The notes beneath the pieces are model-generated. The model worked only from the letters and a program-made list of their open reading frames with translations. It was not told the origin of the DNA and did no database searches. From assembly GCA_905221605.1 (NCBI GenBank), contig CAJNDS010000004.1, positions 75,001 to 125,000 of the forward strand: 50,000 nt of DNA, written 5' to 3'. This stretch comes from Symbiodinium natans. Taxonomy: Eukaryota > Sar > Dinophyceae > Suessiales > Symbiodiniaceae. Below, piece by piece: positions 40,442 through 48,634 of this stretch. Position 1 is the stretch's first letter; every line of letters begins with the position of its first letter. The translations under genes were made by a program, and so were the position numbers.

Positions 40442-40541
40442 AGCCGCAGAGAGGACTTCGAGGCCGAAGTTCTTCGGGCAGTGCAGGCCACGCGCGACGA
40501 GTACTTCCAGACCCTGGAGGCCGCACGCGCCCTCACTTGGG
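40442..40541 (+). CDS. Exon encoding a coiled-coil-like helix
   Basis: Acceptor CCCCAG made by the telomeric array; frame SRREDFEAEVLRAVQATRDE then YFQTLEAARALT. The right edge is GGGTTTGGGG, with its GT as donor. A long uninterrupted helix is likely. The exon at 41710 has similar character and may belong to the same gene. Confidence 0.6.
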
Positions 40542-40760
40542 GTTTGGGGTTTAGGGTTTAGGGTTTAGGGTTTAGGGTTTAGGGTTTAGGGTTTGGGGTT
40601 TTGGGGGGTTTTGGGGGTTTTGGGGTTTTGGGGTTTGGGGTTTAGGGGTTTAGGGGTTTAGGGGTTTAGGGGTTTAGGGGTTTAGGGGTTTGGGGGTTTA
40701 GGGGTTTAGGGGTTTAGGGGTTTAGGGGTTTAGGGGTTTTAGGGTTTAGGAGTTTTGGAG
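40542..40760 (+). repeat. Telomeric array shifting to eight-base units
   Basis: Seven TTTAGGG units, then TTTTGGGG, then about fifteen TTTAGGGG units. Confidence 0.95.
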
Positions 40761-40943
40761 TTTTGGGGTTTAGGGTTTGTGGTTGTAGAGTTTGGGGGTT
40801 GAGGGTTGGGGTCTAGGCAGCCATCCGGTTAGGAGGCCCCACTGTTGCCTGTTCCACTGGCAGGGAAGATGGGCATGGGTTTAGGGCTTATAGGGTTTAT
40901 AGGGTTAACCGGTGAAGAGTGTAGGGTGTTAAAGCAGCAGCAG

Positions 40944-40998
40944 GGGTCGGCCCTGTCGGTGAACAGTTGCGAGTGCACTTTCAGCAAGATTTCTGGGT
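40944..40998 (+). CDS. Candidate exon
   Basis: AGCAGCAG|G acceptor, frame GSALSVNSCECTFSKISG, GTTTAGGG donor. Confidence 0.45.
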
Positions 40999-41149
40999 GT
41001 TTAGGGTTTAGGGTTAGGGTTGAGGGTATTTATTACGTCGCAAAGAAACATGGGAGGTTTTGCGACACAGGTTTTCCAGGGCCCTGGGATGCTAAAATCC
41101 CATGTTCTACCCCCCCCCCAAAGCCCCATAGAAGATCATCATAACAGGC

Positions 41150-41360
41150 CTATAGAATGCAAGAAGTAATCAGAATACAAATAACAATATGCTAATCATA
41201 AGAAGAATGAACAACAATCATTAAAAGTAATAATCGCAATAAGAATAAAGATGCTAACAATAGCAATAAGACTAGCCAAAAACAAAAATTCTCATACTAA
41301 TAGCAACAATAGAAATTTCATTAGCAAGAATAAAAACATCTAATCACAATAGTACTATTT
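41150..41360. repeat. AT-rich degenerate AAT/AAC triplet tract
   Basis: Irregular AATAAC/ATAAGA repeats, base composition very unlike the neighbourhood. Confidence 0.75.
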
Positions 41361-41416
41361 TTAAGACGCCCCAAGCCGCGACCCCGAAACCCCCAGGCCA
41401 AGCCTAAACCCTCAAC

Positions 41417-41617
41417 CCGCAACCCTCAACCCTCAACCCTAAACCCTAAACCCTAAACCCTAAACCCTAAACCCTAAACCCTAAACCCTAAACCCTAAAC
41501 CCTAAACCCTAAACCCTAAACCCTAAACCCTATACCCTATACCCTATACCCTATACCCTATACCCTAAACCCTAAACCCTAAGCCCTAAACCCTAAACCC
41601 TAAACCCTACCCCTAAA
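41417..41617 (-). repeat. Telomeric array with CCCTATA block
   Basis: About nineteen CCCTAAA units interrupted by five CCCTATA units (41531-41567). Confidence 0.95.
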
Positions 41618-41711
41618 TCCTAAACTTAATTGAAGTGAACTCAAAGTGCCCAGCGCCTAAACCCTACCCCTAAGTCCTAAACAAATTGAAGTGAACTCAA
41701 AGTGCCCAGCG
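41601..41711. repeat. 55-bp tandem duplication at a telomeric seam
   Basis: Two copies (41601-41655 and 41658-41711) share TTGAAGTGAACTCAAAGTGC and CCCAGCG; each starts with TAAACCCTACCCCTAA. Confidence 0.85.
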
Positions 41712-41757
41712 GGAGGCCGAGCTCCACCGCGCCCTGGGAGCTTGGAGCCTCGCTGCC
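41710..41757 (+). CDS. Candidate exon
   Basis: Acceptor GTGCCCAG lies in the second copy of the tandem duplication; frame REAELHRALGAWSLAA. Confidence 0.45.
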
Positions 41758-41824
41758 TATGGGGTTATAGGGGGTTTAGGGTTTAGGGTTTAGGGTTTAG
41801 GTTTAGGGCTAAGGGTTTAGGGCT

Positions 41825-42160
41825 TAATCCGAGCACCTGTTTAATTGGGAGGGGTCCCCCCCCCCCCCCCCCAAAATAAGGAAGGCAGGGTTCCGCAATA
41901 ATTGGACCATGGCCCTGCATTGATTCTCTATTAAAAACAATAGGCTGCAGATCCCCGAGGTGCTGTAGCTCCGCATCTCCGCAAGCAAAACAAGAAGCCT
42001 GCCGACAGATTTTTGAACCCCCCCAAAAAAAAATTCTTTAAATGTGGGGGGTTATGCCCATACGAAATCCACCGTAATGGAAAGTAGTCTTCCGGCGGGC
42101 TTCCGGAGAAAAAATATTTCTTTAAATATGGGGGGTTTAATTAAACAGGTGCTCGGATTA
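41825..42160. mobile_element. 336-bp element with perfect 22-bp inverted ends
   Basis: TAATCCGAGCACCTGTTTAA (left) and its reverse complement at 42139-42160 match over 22 of 22. A poly-C tract lies near the left end. Two copies of TTCTTTAAAT(G/A)TGGGGGG lie in the right half. Inserted in a degenerate TTTAGGG context; no clear target duplication. Confidence 0.8.
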
Positions 42161-42859
42161 GGGTGGAAGCTGAGGGTTGAGGGGCTTCAGGGCTTGGGAT
42201 TTAGGATTTCGGGGCTTAAGGGTTGAGGGGTTTCAGGGTTTGGGGTTAAGATAGGCTTAAGGGGGGTTTAAGGGTTCTGGGTTTGAATCTGTCAGGGTTG
42301 AGGTTTCCGGGCCTTAGCGGAGTTGTCGGGGCTTTGCCGCTTTGCTAAGAGGACGCTGGGCACGGGGGTTTTGGGTTGAGGGTTTAGGGGTAGGCCCCCT
42401 TGTTCCAGGAGGCCTTATGAACCCCACTCAAGAAGAGAAGGTCGCCCTTTTCCCAGGTTGATGGGTGGCCTTTCGGGTTTAGGGTGTAGGGTTTAGGGTT
42501 CAGGGTTTAGGGTAGGAAGTTTGGGAGTTGTAGGGTTTAGGGGGTTTGAGGGTTTGGAGGTTGCGTTTTGGTTGGCAGTTGAGGCTCGGCAGCTTGTGCC
42601 TAGAGATCTGACCGTTGTACACCCTATTCCCCAAACCCAACTTTGGCTCAAGGCGAACGCGCGCTGCGTCCCCATGCGCGGACATCCGCAGCCCCCCAAA
42701 TCGACGCGTACGCCCATACCCCTTAGTTCGGGAAAAGTATGAGAATCGTGCCCCCATCGTGGGCGTTGGAAACCCCAACTTTCTCCGGAACCTTTCTCAG
42801 GGCAATCCAACACCTGAAGCACCACACCACCCTAAACTCTAAACCCCAAACTATAGGCC

Positions 42860-43068
42860 TTGTTGTTTTCCGCCACCTCCTGTGGCCGATGCACTGGGTT
42901 CTCTCCTGAGGCCCCCTTGCATCAAAGGCGGCTCTTCGTGAGCCCGATGATTGAGCCAGGTTTTGTGACCTCAGAGCCAGGAAGGTCCGTACCCTCGCCT
43001 CATCATCGGCTGACGTCGAGCTTGAGCGACCACCTGCAAATTTGGGGACTTCCGGTTCCCGAACCTGA
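42860..43068 (+). CDS. Mei2-like RRM gene, exon A (left edge uncertain)
   Basis: Open frame RRLFVSPMIEPGFVTSEPGR, through LTSSLSDHLQIWGLPVPEPE, ending at a GC donor (GCCAGC). An open stretch 42640-42830 (KYENRAPIVGVGNPNFLRNL) may be a still earlier exon. Low-complexity, Ser/Pro-rich, as is common N-terminal to such RRMs. Confidence 0.5.
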
Positions 43069-43208
43069 GCCAGCAGCTTCTTAGTAGCTGAGTGAGTACA
43101 CCTTGCACTTTTTGAGGGGATACGCTAACCCCCCCCCCTAAAAAAACTGCAAGTCTACACTTTTGTTAAGGGAAGTCCTTATGTGAACTCAGCAACCAAG
43201 GTTTGCAG
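43069..43208 (+). other. Intron 1 of the Mei2-like gene (GC-AG), holding M4
   Basis: Starts GCCAGC, ends TTTGCAG; the next exon starts GCCGGC. The M4 element (43083-43201) occupies 85% of it. Confidence 0.6.
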
Positions 43209-43311
43209 GCCGGCCTGGCCCGAGTCGGCGGACACCGTCACGATCAAGAACATTCCCTGCCGCATCCGGACGCAGGAAGTTCTGTCGGCGGTGCGCGCGC
43301 TGGGCTTCACG
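43209..43311 (+). CDS. Mei2-like RRM gene, exon B
   Basis: Frame PAWPESADTVTIKNIPCRIR then TQEVLSAVRALGFT. DTVTIKNIP is the RNP2-type first strand with the Asn-Ile-Pro typical of the Mei2-like C-terminal RRM, and EVLSAVRALGF is helix 1. These proteins bind RNA and in other eukaryotes act in meiosis and development; dinoflagellates carry many copies. Joined to exon A the phase fits (PEPEP-AWPES). Confidence 0.75.
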
Positions 43312-43449
43312 GAGACTTACTTCTCCAACAGCCGAAGTTTAAGTCTCTTTTTGGTTTCCTTAGTTAGTAGGAACAGCAAAGTTTAGCTTTTTTCTGGTAG
43401 GAATGGTAAAGTTTAACCTTGTTTTCCCCTGGGTTATTGGAGAAGTAAG
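43312..43449 (+). other. Intron 2 of the Mei2-like gene (GA-AG), holding M6
   Basis: Starts GAGACTT and ends AAGTAAG; the next exon starts GAGAACG. Only this GA donor lets the RRM continue in phase; the GT at 43337 does not. Confidence 0.55.
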
Positions 43450-43580
43450 GAGAACGAGCTTGTTTACTTCCATCTTCCCGTGAAACAGGGCCGGCCCACT
43501 TGTACTCTGGGCTATTGCTTCATCGGCTTTCGTAGTGCGGCTTTGGCGCGGCAGTTCTGGGAGAAGTCCTCGGACCTACA
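43450..43580 (+). CDS. Mei2-like RRM gene, exon C
   Basis: Frame ENELVYFHLPVKQGRPTCTL then GYCFIGFRSAALARQFWEKS and SDLQ. LGYCFIGF is the RNP1 octamer, and YFHLP corresponds to the FFYLP strand of Mei2-like RRMs. Helix 2 follows (AALARQFWE). Confidence 0.75.
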
Positions 43581-43704
43581 GTTTCCGGATCGCACAATGG
43601 GGTTTAGGGTTTAGGGTTTAGGGTTTAGGGTCTAGGGTTTAGGGTTTAGGGTTTAGGGCTAGGGTTTAGGGCTAGGGTTTAGGGTTCCCTGTTTCGGCCC
43701 TCAG
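43581..43704 (+). other. Intron 3 of the Mei2-like gene: a telomeric array
   Basis: GT-AG intron of 124 bases. Its first 17 bases (GTTTCCGGATCGCACAA) nearly equal the first 17 bases of the next exon (GTTCCCGGATCGCACAA), 16 of 17. The rest is mainly TTTAGGG units (43601-43685) plus a pyrimidine-rich end. Confidence 0.75.
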
Positions 43705-43787
43705 GTTCCCGGATCGCACAAGCCTCAAGGTCCCTTATGTCGAAGCAGCCACATCAGTGAATCGCAGTCGTGCTTCGTCCATGCACG
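43705..43787 (+). CDS. Mei2-like RRM gene, exon D
   Basis: Completes the RRM: FPDRTSLKVPYVEAATSVNR then SRASSMH. FPDRTSLKV is the last strand, followed by the usual extension. Exit either through a GC donor (GCGAGG, 43788) or a GT donor (43793). Confidence 0.7.
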
Positions 43788-43992
43788 GCGAGGTGCTCCT
43801 TAGTGGTAGAATAGGTAACTTTTTTTATACAAATTTTGGGGGGGTAGTAGAATCTCCTTAGTGGTAGAATAGGTAACCTTTTTTTTACATTTTTTTTTTT
43901 TTTTGGGGGGGGGGGTAGCAGAATCCCCTTAGAATCTCAAAGGTTTGCCTTTAGTTCCCCCAGGTTACTGGACAACTAAGGCTCTGTTTCAG
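43788..43992 (+). other. Intron 4 of the Mei2-like gene, M6-like repeats
   Basis: Contains two copies of TCCTTAGTGGTAGAATAGGT 63 bases apart, poly-T/G runs, and the M6 right end (CAGGTTACTGGACAACTAAG), then CTGTTTCAG. The exon begins GCGCG against the intron start GCGAG. Confidence 0.6.
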
Positions 43993-44057
43993 GCGCGAAG
44001 CCGCCGGCGCTGAGGGGGTCGATGTCGCGTCGATGTCGCGTGAGCCAGGGCAGCTGA
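43993..44057 (+). CDS. Mei2-like RRM gene, terminal exon E
   Basis: With the GC donor the frame reads AKPPALRGSMSRRCRVSQGS and stops at TGA 44055-44057. The GT donor would stop after seven codons at 44011. A third frame (REAAGAEGVDVASMSREPGQ) is open to 44065 but no donor supplies its phase. Confidence 0.5.
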
Positions 44058-44242
44058 AGCTGTGAGGGGAGGATTTTAGGGTTTTTCTCCGGTGTCTTCC
44101 TTCAATCTTGGGTCCAAGTCAGCCGGTCTGCGCAGAGAGCCACGAAGGTCCATTCACTCCCCAAACCCTAAACCCTTTAAACTCTAAACCCCCACTGGAA
44201 GCGAGGTTTTAGGGTTCCTGGTGAGGGGCTGCAACCCTGAGT

Positions 44243-44345
44243 CCTACTTGGAGGTTCATGGGTAGTTAAAAGGAGGGTTATAAGTGCCCTAAAATAAGGT
44301 TATAACCAGCCATAGTTCTACAACTACCCATGAACCTCCAAGTAG
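44243..44345 (+). mobile_element. MITE M2, intact
   Basis: CTACTTGGAGGTTCATGGGT and its inverted copy ACCCATGAACCTCCAAGTAG are perfect over 20 bases; the total is 103 bp. Confidence 0.8.
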
Positions 44346-44395
44346 CCCTAAACCCTAAACCCTAAACCCTAAACCCTAAACCCTAAACCCCTAAA
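44343..44395 (-). repeat. Interstitial telomeric array
   Basis: Seven CCCTAAA units directly abutting the M2 end. Confidence 0.9.
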
Positions 44396-44478
44396 CCGAA
44401 AGACCCAACGTGCTCTTTGGACAGCCGGGCAGACGGATTCGGGGATGAACTCGTCTGTAATTCCACGGAGCCACATGG

Positions 44479-44679
44479 CTTGCAGGTTCATGGTACCTAG
44501 GGGTTAGGGTTTAGGGTTTAGGGTTTAGGGTTTAGGGTTTAGGGTTTAGGGTACTTATAACCCAGTTACAACTGTACTTATAACCCACTTATAAGCCCCT
44601 TAGGTGCCCTGATGTGGTTGTAATTGGTTCATAAGTACAGTCATGATTGGTTGTCAGATACCATGAACCTCCAAGTGGG
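44479..44679 (+). mobile_element. MITE M2 split by a telomeric array
   Basis: M2 arms at 44482-44496 and 44660-44676. Between GGTAC (44492-44496) and GGTAC (44550-44554) lies a run of TTTAGGG units. The intact relative at 28691 has GGTACTTATA uninterrupted. Confidence 0.8.
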
Positions 44680-44902
44680 GGTTTACGAAAATAGGGGACC
44701 CCAAAGTCTCCGCAAATAGTAGGATTCCCTTATACTATGGACCCCCAAAAGGGGTACCCGTAATGTCGGAAACCCCCCACATGAACGTACATCCAACACT
44801 TGGTTGGTGCATCCCTGCCAGATATTGTGGAAGGGCCAGCCAAGTCACCAAGGCGGCAAGGCTCACGAAGAGCCTAGCTGCTTCCAGGCTTCAGGTTTCA
44901 GC

Positions 44903-44955
44903 CTAAACCCTAAACCCTAAACCCTAAACCCTAAACCCTAAACCCTAAACCCTAA
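44903..44955 (-). repeat. Interstitial telomeric array
   Basis: Seven CCCTAAA units. Confidence 0.9.
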
Positions 44956-45234
44956 GGTTGTTGGGGTCTTGGGGTTGCAGGTTACGGTCAGGGGGCAGGA
45001 GCCCGAAGCCCTAAACCCCCAAAACCATAAGGGTGTTCGTGTTTTTTTGTTGTTGCTGAGGGTAGTTTCATGGGGCGCTTAGTATGGTCCCTAAAGATGG
45101 TTTAGGGTTTAGGGTTTAGGTGTTGCTTGAAGCCATTTGAGATCGTTTGATGCAGAAGGCTCCTCACCGGGCTTAGGATTTAGCGTAGCAACTGGGTAAG
45201 GAACCTCTAGCCTTCTTGTTTATACAGAATCCAA

Positions 45235-45345
45235 CGATATATATATATATATATATATACATATACATATGCATATATATATGTGTATATATATATATAC
45301 ACATACATATACATACACATGTACATACATACATACATACATATT
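45235..45345. repeat. TA/CATA microsatellite
   Basis: TA units followed by ACATACAT units inside an M6-like frame (45196-45390). No supported exon between 44060 and 45680. Confidence 0.9.
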
Positions 45346-45540
45346 TTTTCTAATGTTTATAACCTTTCTTGGGCTAGGGTATTCAGACCCTCAGTTAGGC
45401 TCGGGCTCATGTCCCGATAGCCCTATAACCCCTCAACCCCCAAAAAGTTCTTCTTGAGACCCTCAAGTGACAAGGCCCGGGCTGAGGAGCTCAATTCGAC
45501 CTAAATGCGAGCCTTTGGTGCTCATTTTCGGCTTCCGGAG

Positions 45541-45656
45541 GGCCCTAAACCCTATAAACCCTATAAACCTTATAAACCCTACAAACCCTATAAACCCTAT
45601 AAAACCTATAAACCCTATAAACCCTATAAACCCTATAAACCCTATAAACCCTAAAC
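45541..45656 (-). repeat. Variant array CCCTATAAA
   Basis: About twelve nine-base CCCTATAAA units with occasional TTATAAA and CTACAAA changes; it makes Gly-Phe-Ile runs in the opposite-strand frame. Confidence 0.9.
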
Positions 45657-45678
45657 CCGCGGAGGGCCCGGACCCTAG

Positions 45679-45834
45679 TATAAGAGGTGCCATTTCCTGG
45701 TGACGCCCGGCTGCCCAGACTGGTTTGAGTCTGGGGTTGGCCGCAGGCAGTCCCTTAAGGAGTTGGCGAAGAGCGGTGCTGTGGCAGAGAGCGAGAGTGC
45801 TGGCATAGTTTTGAATTTTGGCACTCTGCAGTAA
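45679..45834 (+). CDS. Candidate terminal exon
   Basis: Frame TPGCPDWFESGVGRRQSLKE then LAKSGAVAESESAGIVLNFG and TLQ, with TAA at 45832-45834. The start of the exon is within 45679-45718 (CTGCCCAG is the likeliest acceptor). Confidence 0.5.
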   Translation, partial: YKRCHFLVTPGCPDWFESGVGRRQSLKELAKSGAVAESESAGIVLNFGTLQ

Positions 45835-46736
45835 TTCGTCCCTGCAGTGTTTTTTCGTGCGTACTAGGAGGTGGCAAAAAATGGCCGACCTGGATTTCGG
45901 GAGCACGGGATCAGAGGATCATTTGACTACGTGTGGTTCTCACCAAAAATGCCCTTTGTGGTGCTCTACTGTAACTTTAGATCCTTAGCCTTTTTGGGTT
46001 ATTGGGTTTCTTAACAAAGGCAGCTAAAAATTTAATTTTTCGCTACCCTCTTAAGTGCAGCCAAGTGCCCTTAAATGAGCAGAAGTCCCCACCGATATGT
46101 CCTGCCTGTGGGCGCCCTGCTGCCGCACGTCTTTCATTGCTACTGCTACTGTGTTTCATTGCGAGGGGTGATCATAGAGAAGCATCGCGTGCGCTTACCT
46201 CAGTAGGGTTTACAATGTAGGGCTTCATTTAGGTTTAGGATTTTGAGTTTAGGGTTCCGTAGTCCCAGCAAGCTTATCGGAATCTGGGTTCAAAGGGTTC
46301 TAGGATGAAAAGCGAAGACTCGAAGTATTGAAGGCCTCTACCCAACAATGGTGCCAACCTCCCTTGACAGATATACTGCTTTTCGAAGCCCGTAGCTCCT
46401 TGTTAAGCTAGCTGGCTGTCACTGTGGACTTTACGAGTTGAGTCTCACTAAGAAGCGAACGAATGACCTGGCTTGCCATGTGCCCAAAACTCCTGTAACT
46501 TGTTTTCGCCGCTCCTCCTTCGCAGATCCTCAACCCGGATCAGGGGTAATTAGGTTTGAACATAACACCCTTAATCCCTATATAATCCTTATAAACGCCA
46601 TTACAAAACCCCTAAACCCTTTGCAAGGCCCCCAAACCTACCCTGGTGATCCCTTGTAGCATTCGCGCCCAGGATGGCCGATGCCCGGCATTTAGCTTAC
46701 ACGTCGCCAGCCGCCGCTGAGTGATGGCCTTCCCAG

Positions 46737-46775
46737 GGGCCTTCTGTGCTGAGGATGAGGAACCCTGGGGCTTTG
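46737..46775 (+). CDS. Exon 5' of a telomeric intron
   Basis: TTCCCAG|G acceptor, frame AFCAEDEEPWGF, ends at a GC donor that starts GCTAAACCC. Joined to 46953 it reads EEPWGFDPAAEEPRRKV without break. Confidence 0.5.
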
Positions 46776-46952
46776 GCTAAACCCTAAACCCTAAACCCTA
46801 AACCCTAAACCCTAAACCCTAAACCCTAAACCCTAAACCCTAAACCCTAAACCCTAAACCCTAAACCCTAAACCCTAAACCCTAAACCCTAAACCCTAAA
46901 CCCAAACCCTAAACCCGAAACCCTAAACCTACGAAAGCCCGAAGCCCTATAG
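46776..46952 (-). repeat. Telomeric array acting as a GC-AG intron
   Basis: About twenty CCCTAAA units from GCTAAACCC to a degenerate end CCCTATAG; both exon phases agree across it. Confidence 0.6.
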
Positions 46953-47003
46953 ACCCTGCGGCCGAGGAGCCCCGACGAAAAGTTGAGGCTTCCCTGAAAG
47001 CTA
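46953..47003 (+). CDS. Exon 3' of a telomeric intron
   Basis: Frame DPAAEEPRRKVEASLKANP, cut by an M5 element that begins CTAGGACCCAGAGTA. Confidence 0.5.
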
Positions 47004-47090
47004 ATCCTCTAGGACCCAGAGTACCCCTATCCCCCTTTTTTGTTGGGGTTTAGGGTTTAGGGATCAGGGTTTAGGGTTTAGGGTTTCGGG

Positions 47091-47215
47091 CTACTAGGAC
47101 CCAGAGTAGGCCCTTGTTCCCTTTTCTGAGGGTTGCGGTTCCCTTAGAGAAGCCCCTTTAAGCCAAAAAGGTGCACCCTTCTATTCCTGGGTTTATCTTG
47201 ATTCACGTCCTTGTT
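47091..47215 (+). mobile_element. Repeat family M5, long copy
   Basis: CTACTAGGACCCAGAGTAGG to CCTGGGTTTATCTTG; a short copy precedes it at 47003-47040. Confidence 0.7.
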
Positions 47216-47642
47216 GAGTAGGGATTCAAGAGAGCATCTGGGGCTCTACATGATGGTCCCGGTCCCCTTCAGGCACCTTCATTGTAAGGCTTCGTACTAT
47301 CAGAGGAACCCCTAAACCCTAAACCCTAAACCCTAAACCCTAAATCCTGAGAATGGAATTCCCCGTTTGTTCACAGACACACCCTTCGCCGTAGTGTTTC
47401 CGAGTTGCCCATAAATCCTGAACCCTAAACCTTTCTACTCTGCAGGTTCAAATCTGATCTTCTAGAAACCCGAAACCCTACACCCTAAACCCTAAATCCT
47501 AAACCCTAAACCTAGAGTTTAAGCCCCAATTAAGCCCCAAGCCCTGGATTCGAACCTGCGAGCAGAAACTCGTTCAACCCCCCCGCTGCTAGAACTGGAG
47601 GGGTGTCCTTGGCCAACTGATTCTTTGTCTGGTTGCTGTTAA

Positions 47643-47754
47643 CTTGGTAGCCCAGTGGCACTCTTTTCCCCCTTTTGTTGTTCAAGGTTCCCTTATAAAA
47701 TAACCAACCCAAAAAAGGGTGCCCTTACTGCAATATGGTCACTGGGCTACCAAG
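47643..47754 (+). mobile_element. MITE M3 flanked by TTAA
   Basis: CTTGG TAGCCCAGTGGC ... CACTGGGCTACCAAG, with TTAA immediately outside both ends (47639-47642 and 47755-47758). TTAA targets are typical of piggyBac-type transposition. Confidence 0.75.
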
Positions 47755-48061
47755 TTAAGGAACTTCAGGTAAGACTGTATGGATAGATGGTACTTCATAC
47801 GGGGGGGGGCTTCATTTTCTCATGGTAGCTGAAAAAACACGTTCCTTTGTAGCAACCATCTTATTCGTGCCACGCTCCGGCACCCAGTTGTGTCCTGAAG
47901 GCATGGCGCGTAGAGGGTGTCATACAGGATCCTTGTGCAAACAGGGTAAGCCGGGTAAACCTAATGCATCATTAGGTGCTGAGTAGGCAGTTAACTTCTT
48001 GGGTATCATCATCCCGCCAAAGGTTTTCCCATCTTTTCACTGGTGATCTGAGCCCCTAAGA

Positions 48062-48201
48062 CTATTCCAAATCTGTCCACATAAATCTGCGGGGAAGTAG
48101 CGTCCCAATTGGCATTCGGCATTCGGGCACCGTGAGGTCGTGCAAGGGAGTTGTTTCGCCTGGGCGCCCAACACGAAGCGGATTCGCTTTCAGGGATGAA
48201 T
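48062..48201 (-). CDS. Candidate terminal exon on the minus strand
   Basis: Read on the minus strand after CACTTCGCAG: SSLKANPLRVGRPGETTPLH then DLTVPECRMPIGTLLPRRFM and WTDLE, with TAG at 48064-48062. The phase fits the exon at 48299-48391. Family not recognised. Confidence 0.45.
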
Positions 48202-48298
48202 CTGCGAAGTGGTTTTCGCACCAGGTTTGAGGGTGTAGGGCGAGAAGACTTAAACACCAAGTTGCTCAACCCTAAACCCTAAACCCTAATTTGCTCAC
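48202..48298 (-). other. GT-AG intron carrying a 22-bp telomeric insertion
   Basis: Minus-strand donor GTGAGC, acceptor TTCGCAG. On the plus strand TTGCTCA occurs at 48262-48268 and 48291-48297, on either side of three CCCTAAA-type units. Confidence 0.5.
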
Positions 48299-48391
48299 CA
48301 GTTTCTTCAGAAACAACGGGGTGTCGGTCGTGCCTTCGGCTCGGCAGCCATTTCGCTGAACATGCCCCAAAATCTGCCTTGGGCATCAGGC
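48299..48391 (-). CDS. Candidate exon on the minus strand
   Basis: Acceptor CATTGCAAG|G, frame LMPKADFGACSAKWLPSRRH then DRHPVVSEET, donor GTGAGC. A plus-strand frame is also open here, so the strand is not certain. Confidence 0.4.
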
Positions 48392-48634
48392 CTTGCAATG
48401 GAGACCACAACAAGCACCACAACCAATGAGAGGAATGATCATGATTACCGCCCCCCCCCCCCCCCCCCCAGCTCCCAACTCCCAATGCTGAGGGCTCTGT
48501 CTGTCTCTGTGTGTGTGTTCGGCTTAGTCACGCACATGTCTGCTCTGAGCGCCTTGCAGTTTTCCCCCTCCGCCCTCCAATCCTTCTTAAGCCCTAAACT
48601 TGTAAACCCTAAACCCTAAATCCTAAACCCTTAC

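Noticed and set aside
45463-45906. 147-codon minus-strand frame with Gly-Phe-Ile repeats
   Set aside because: The repeat part is the CCCTATAAA array; the plus strand shows a better terminal exon with a stop at 45832.
46002-46220. Possible zinc-ribbon exon (PICPACGRP)
   Set aside because: A single CxxC without a partner and no clear splice sites.
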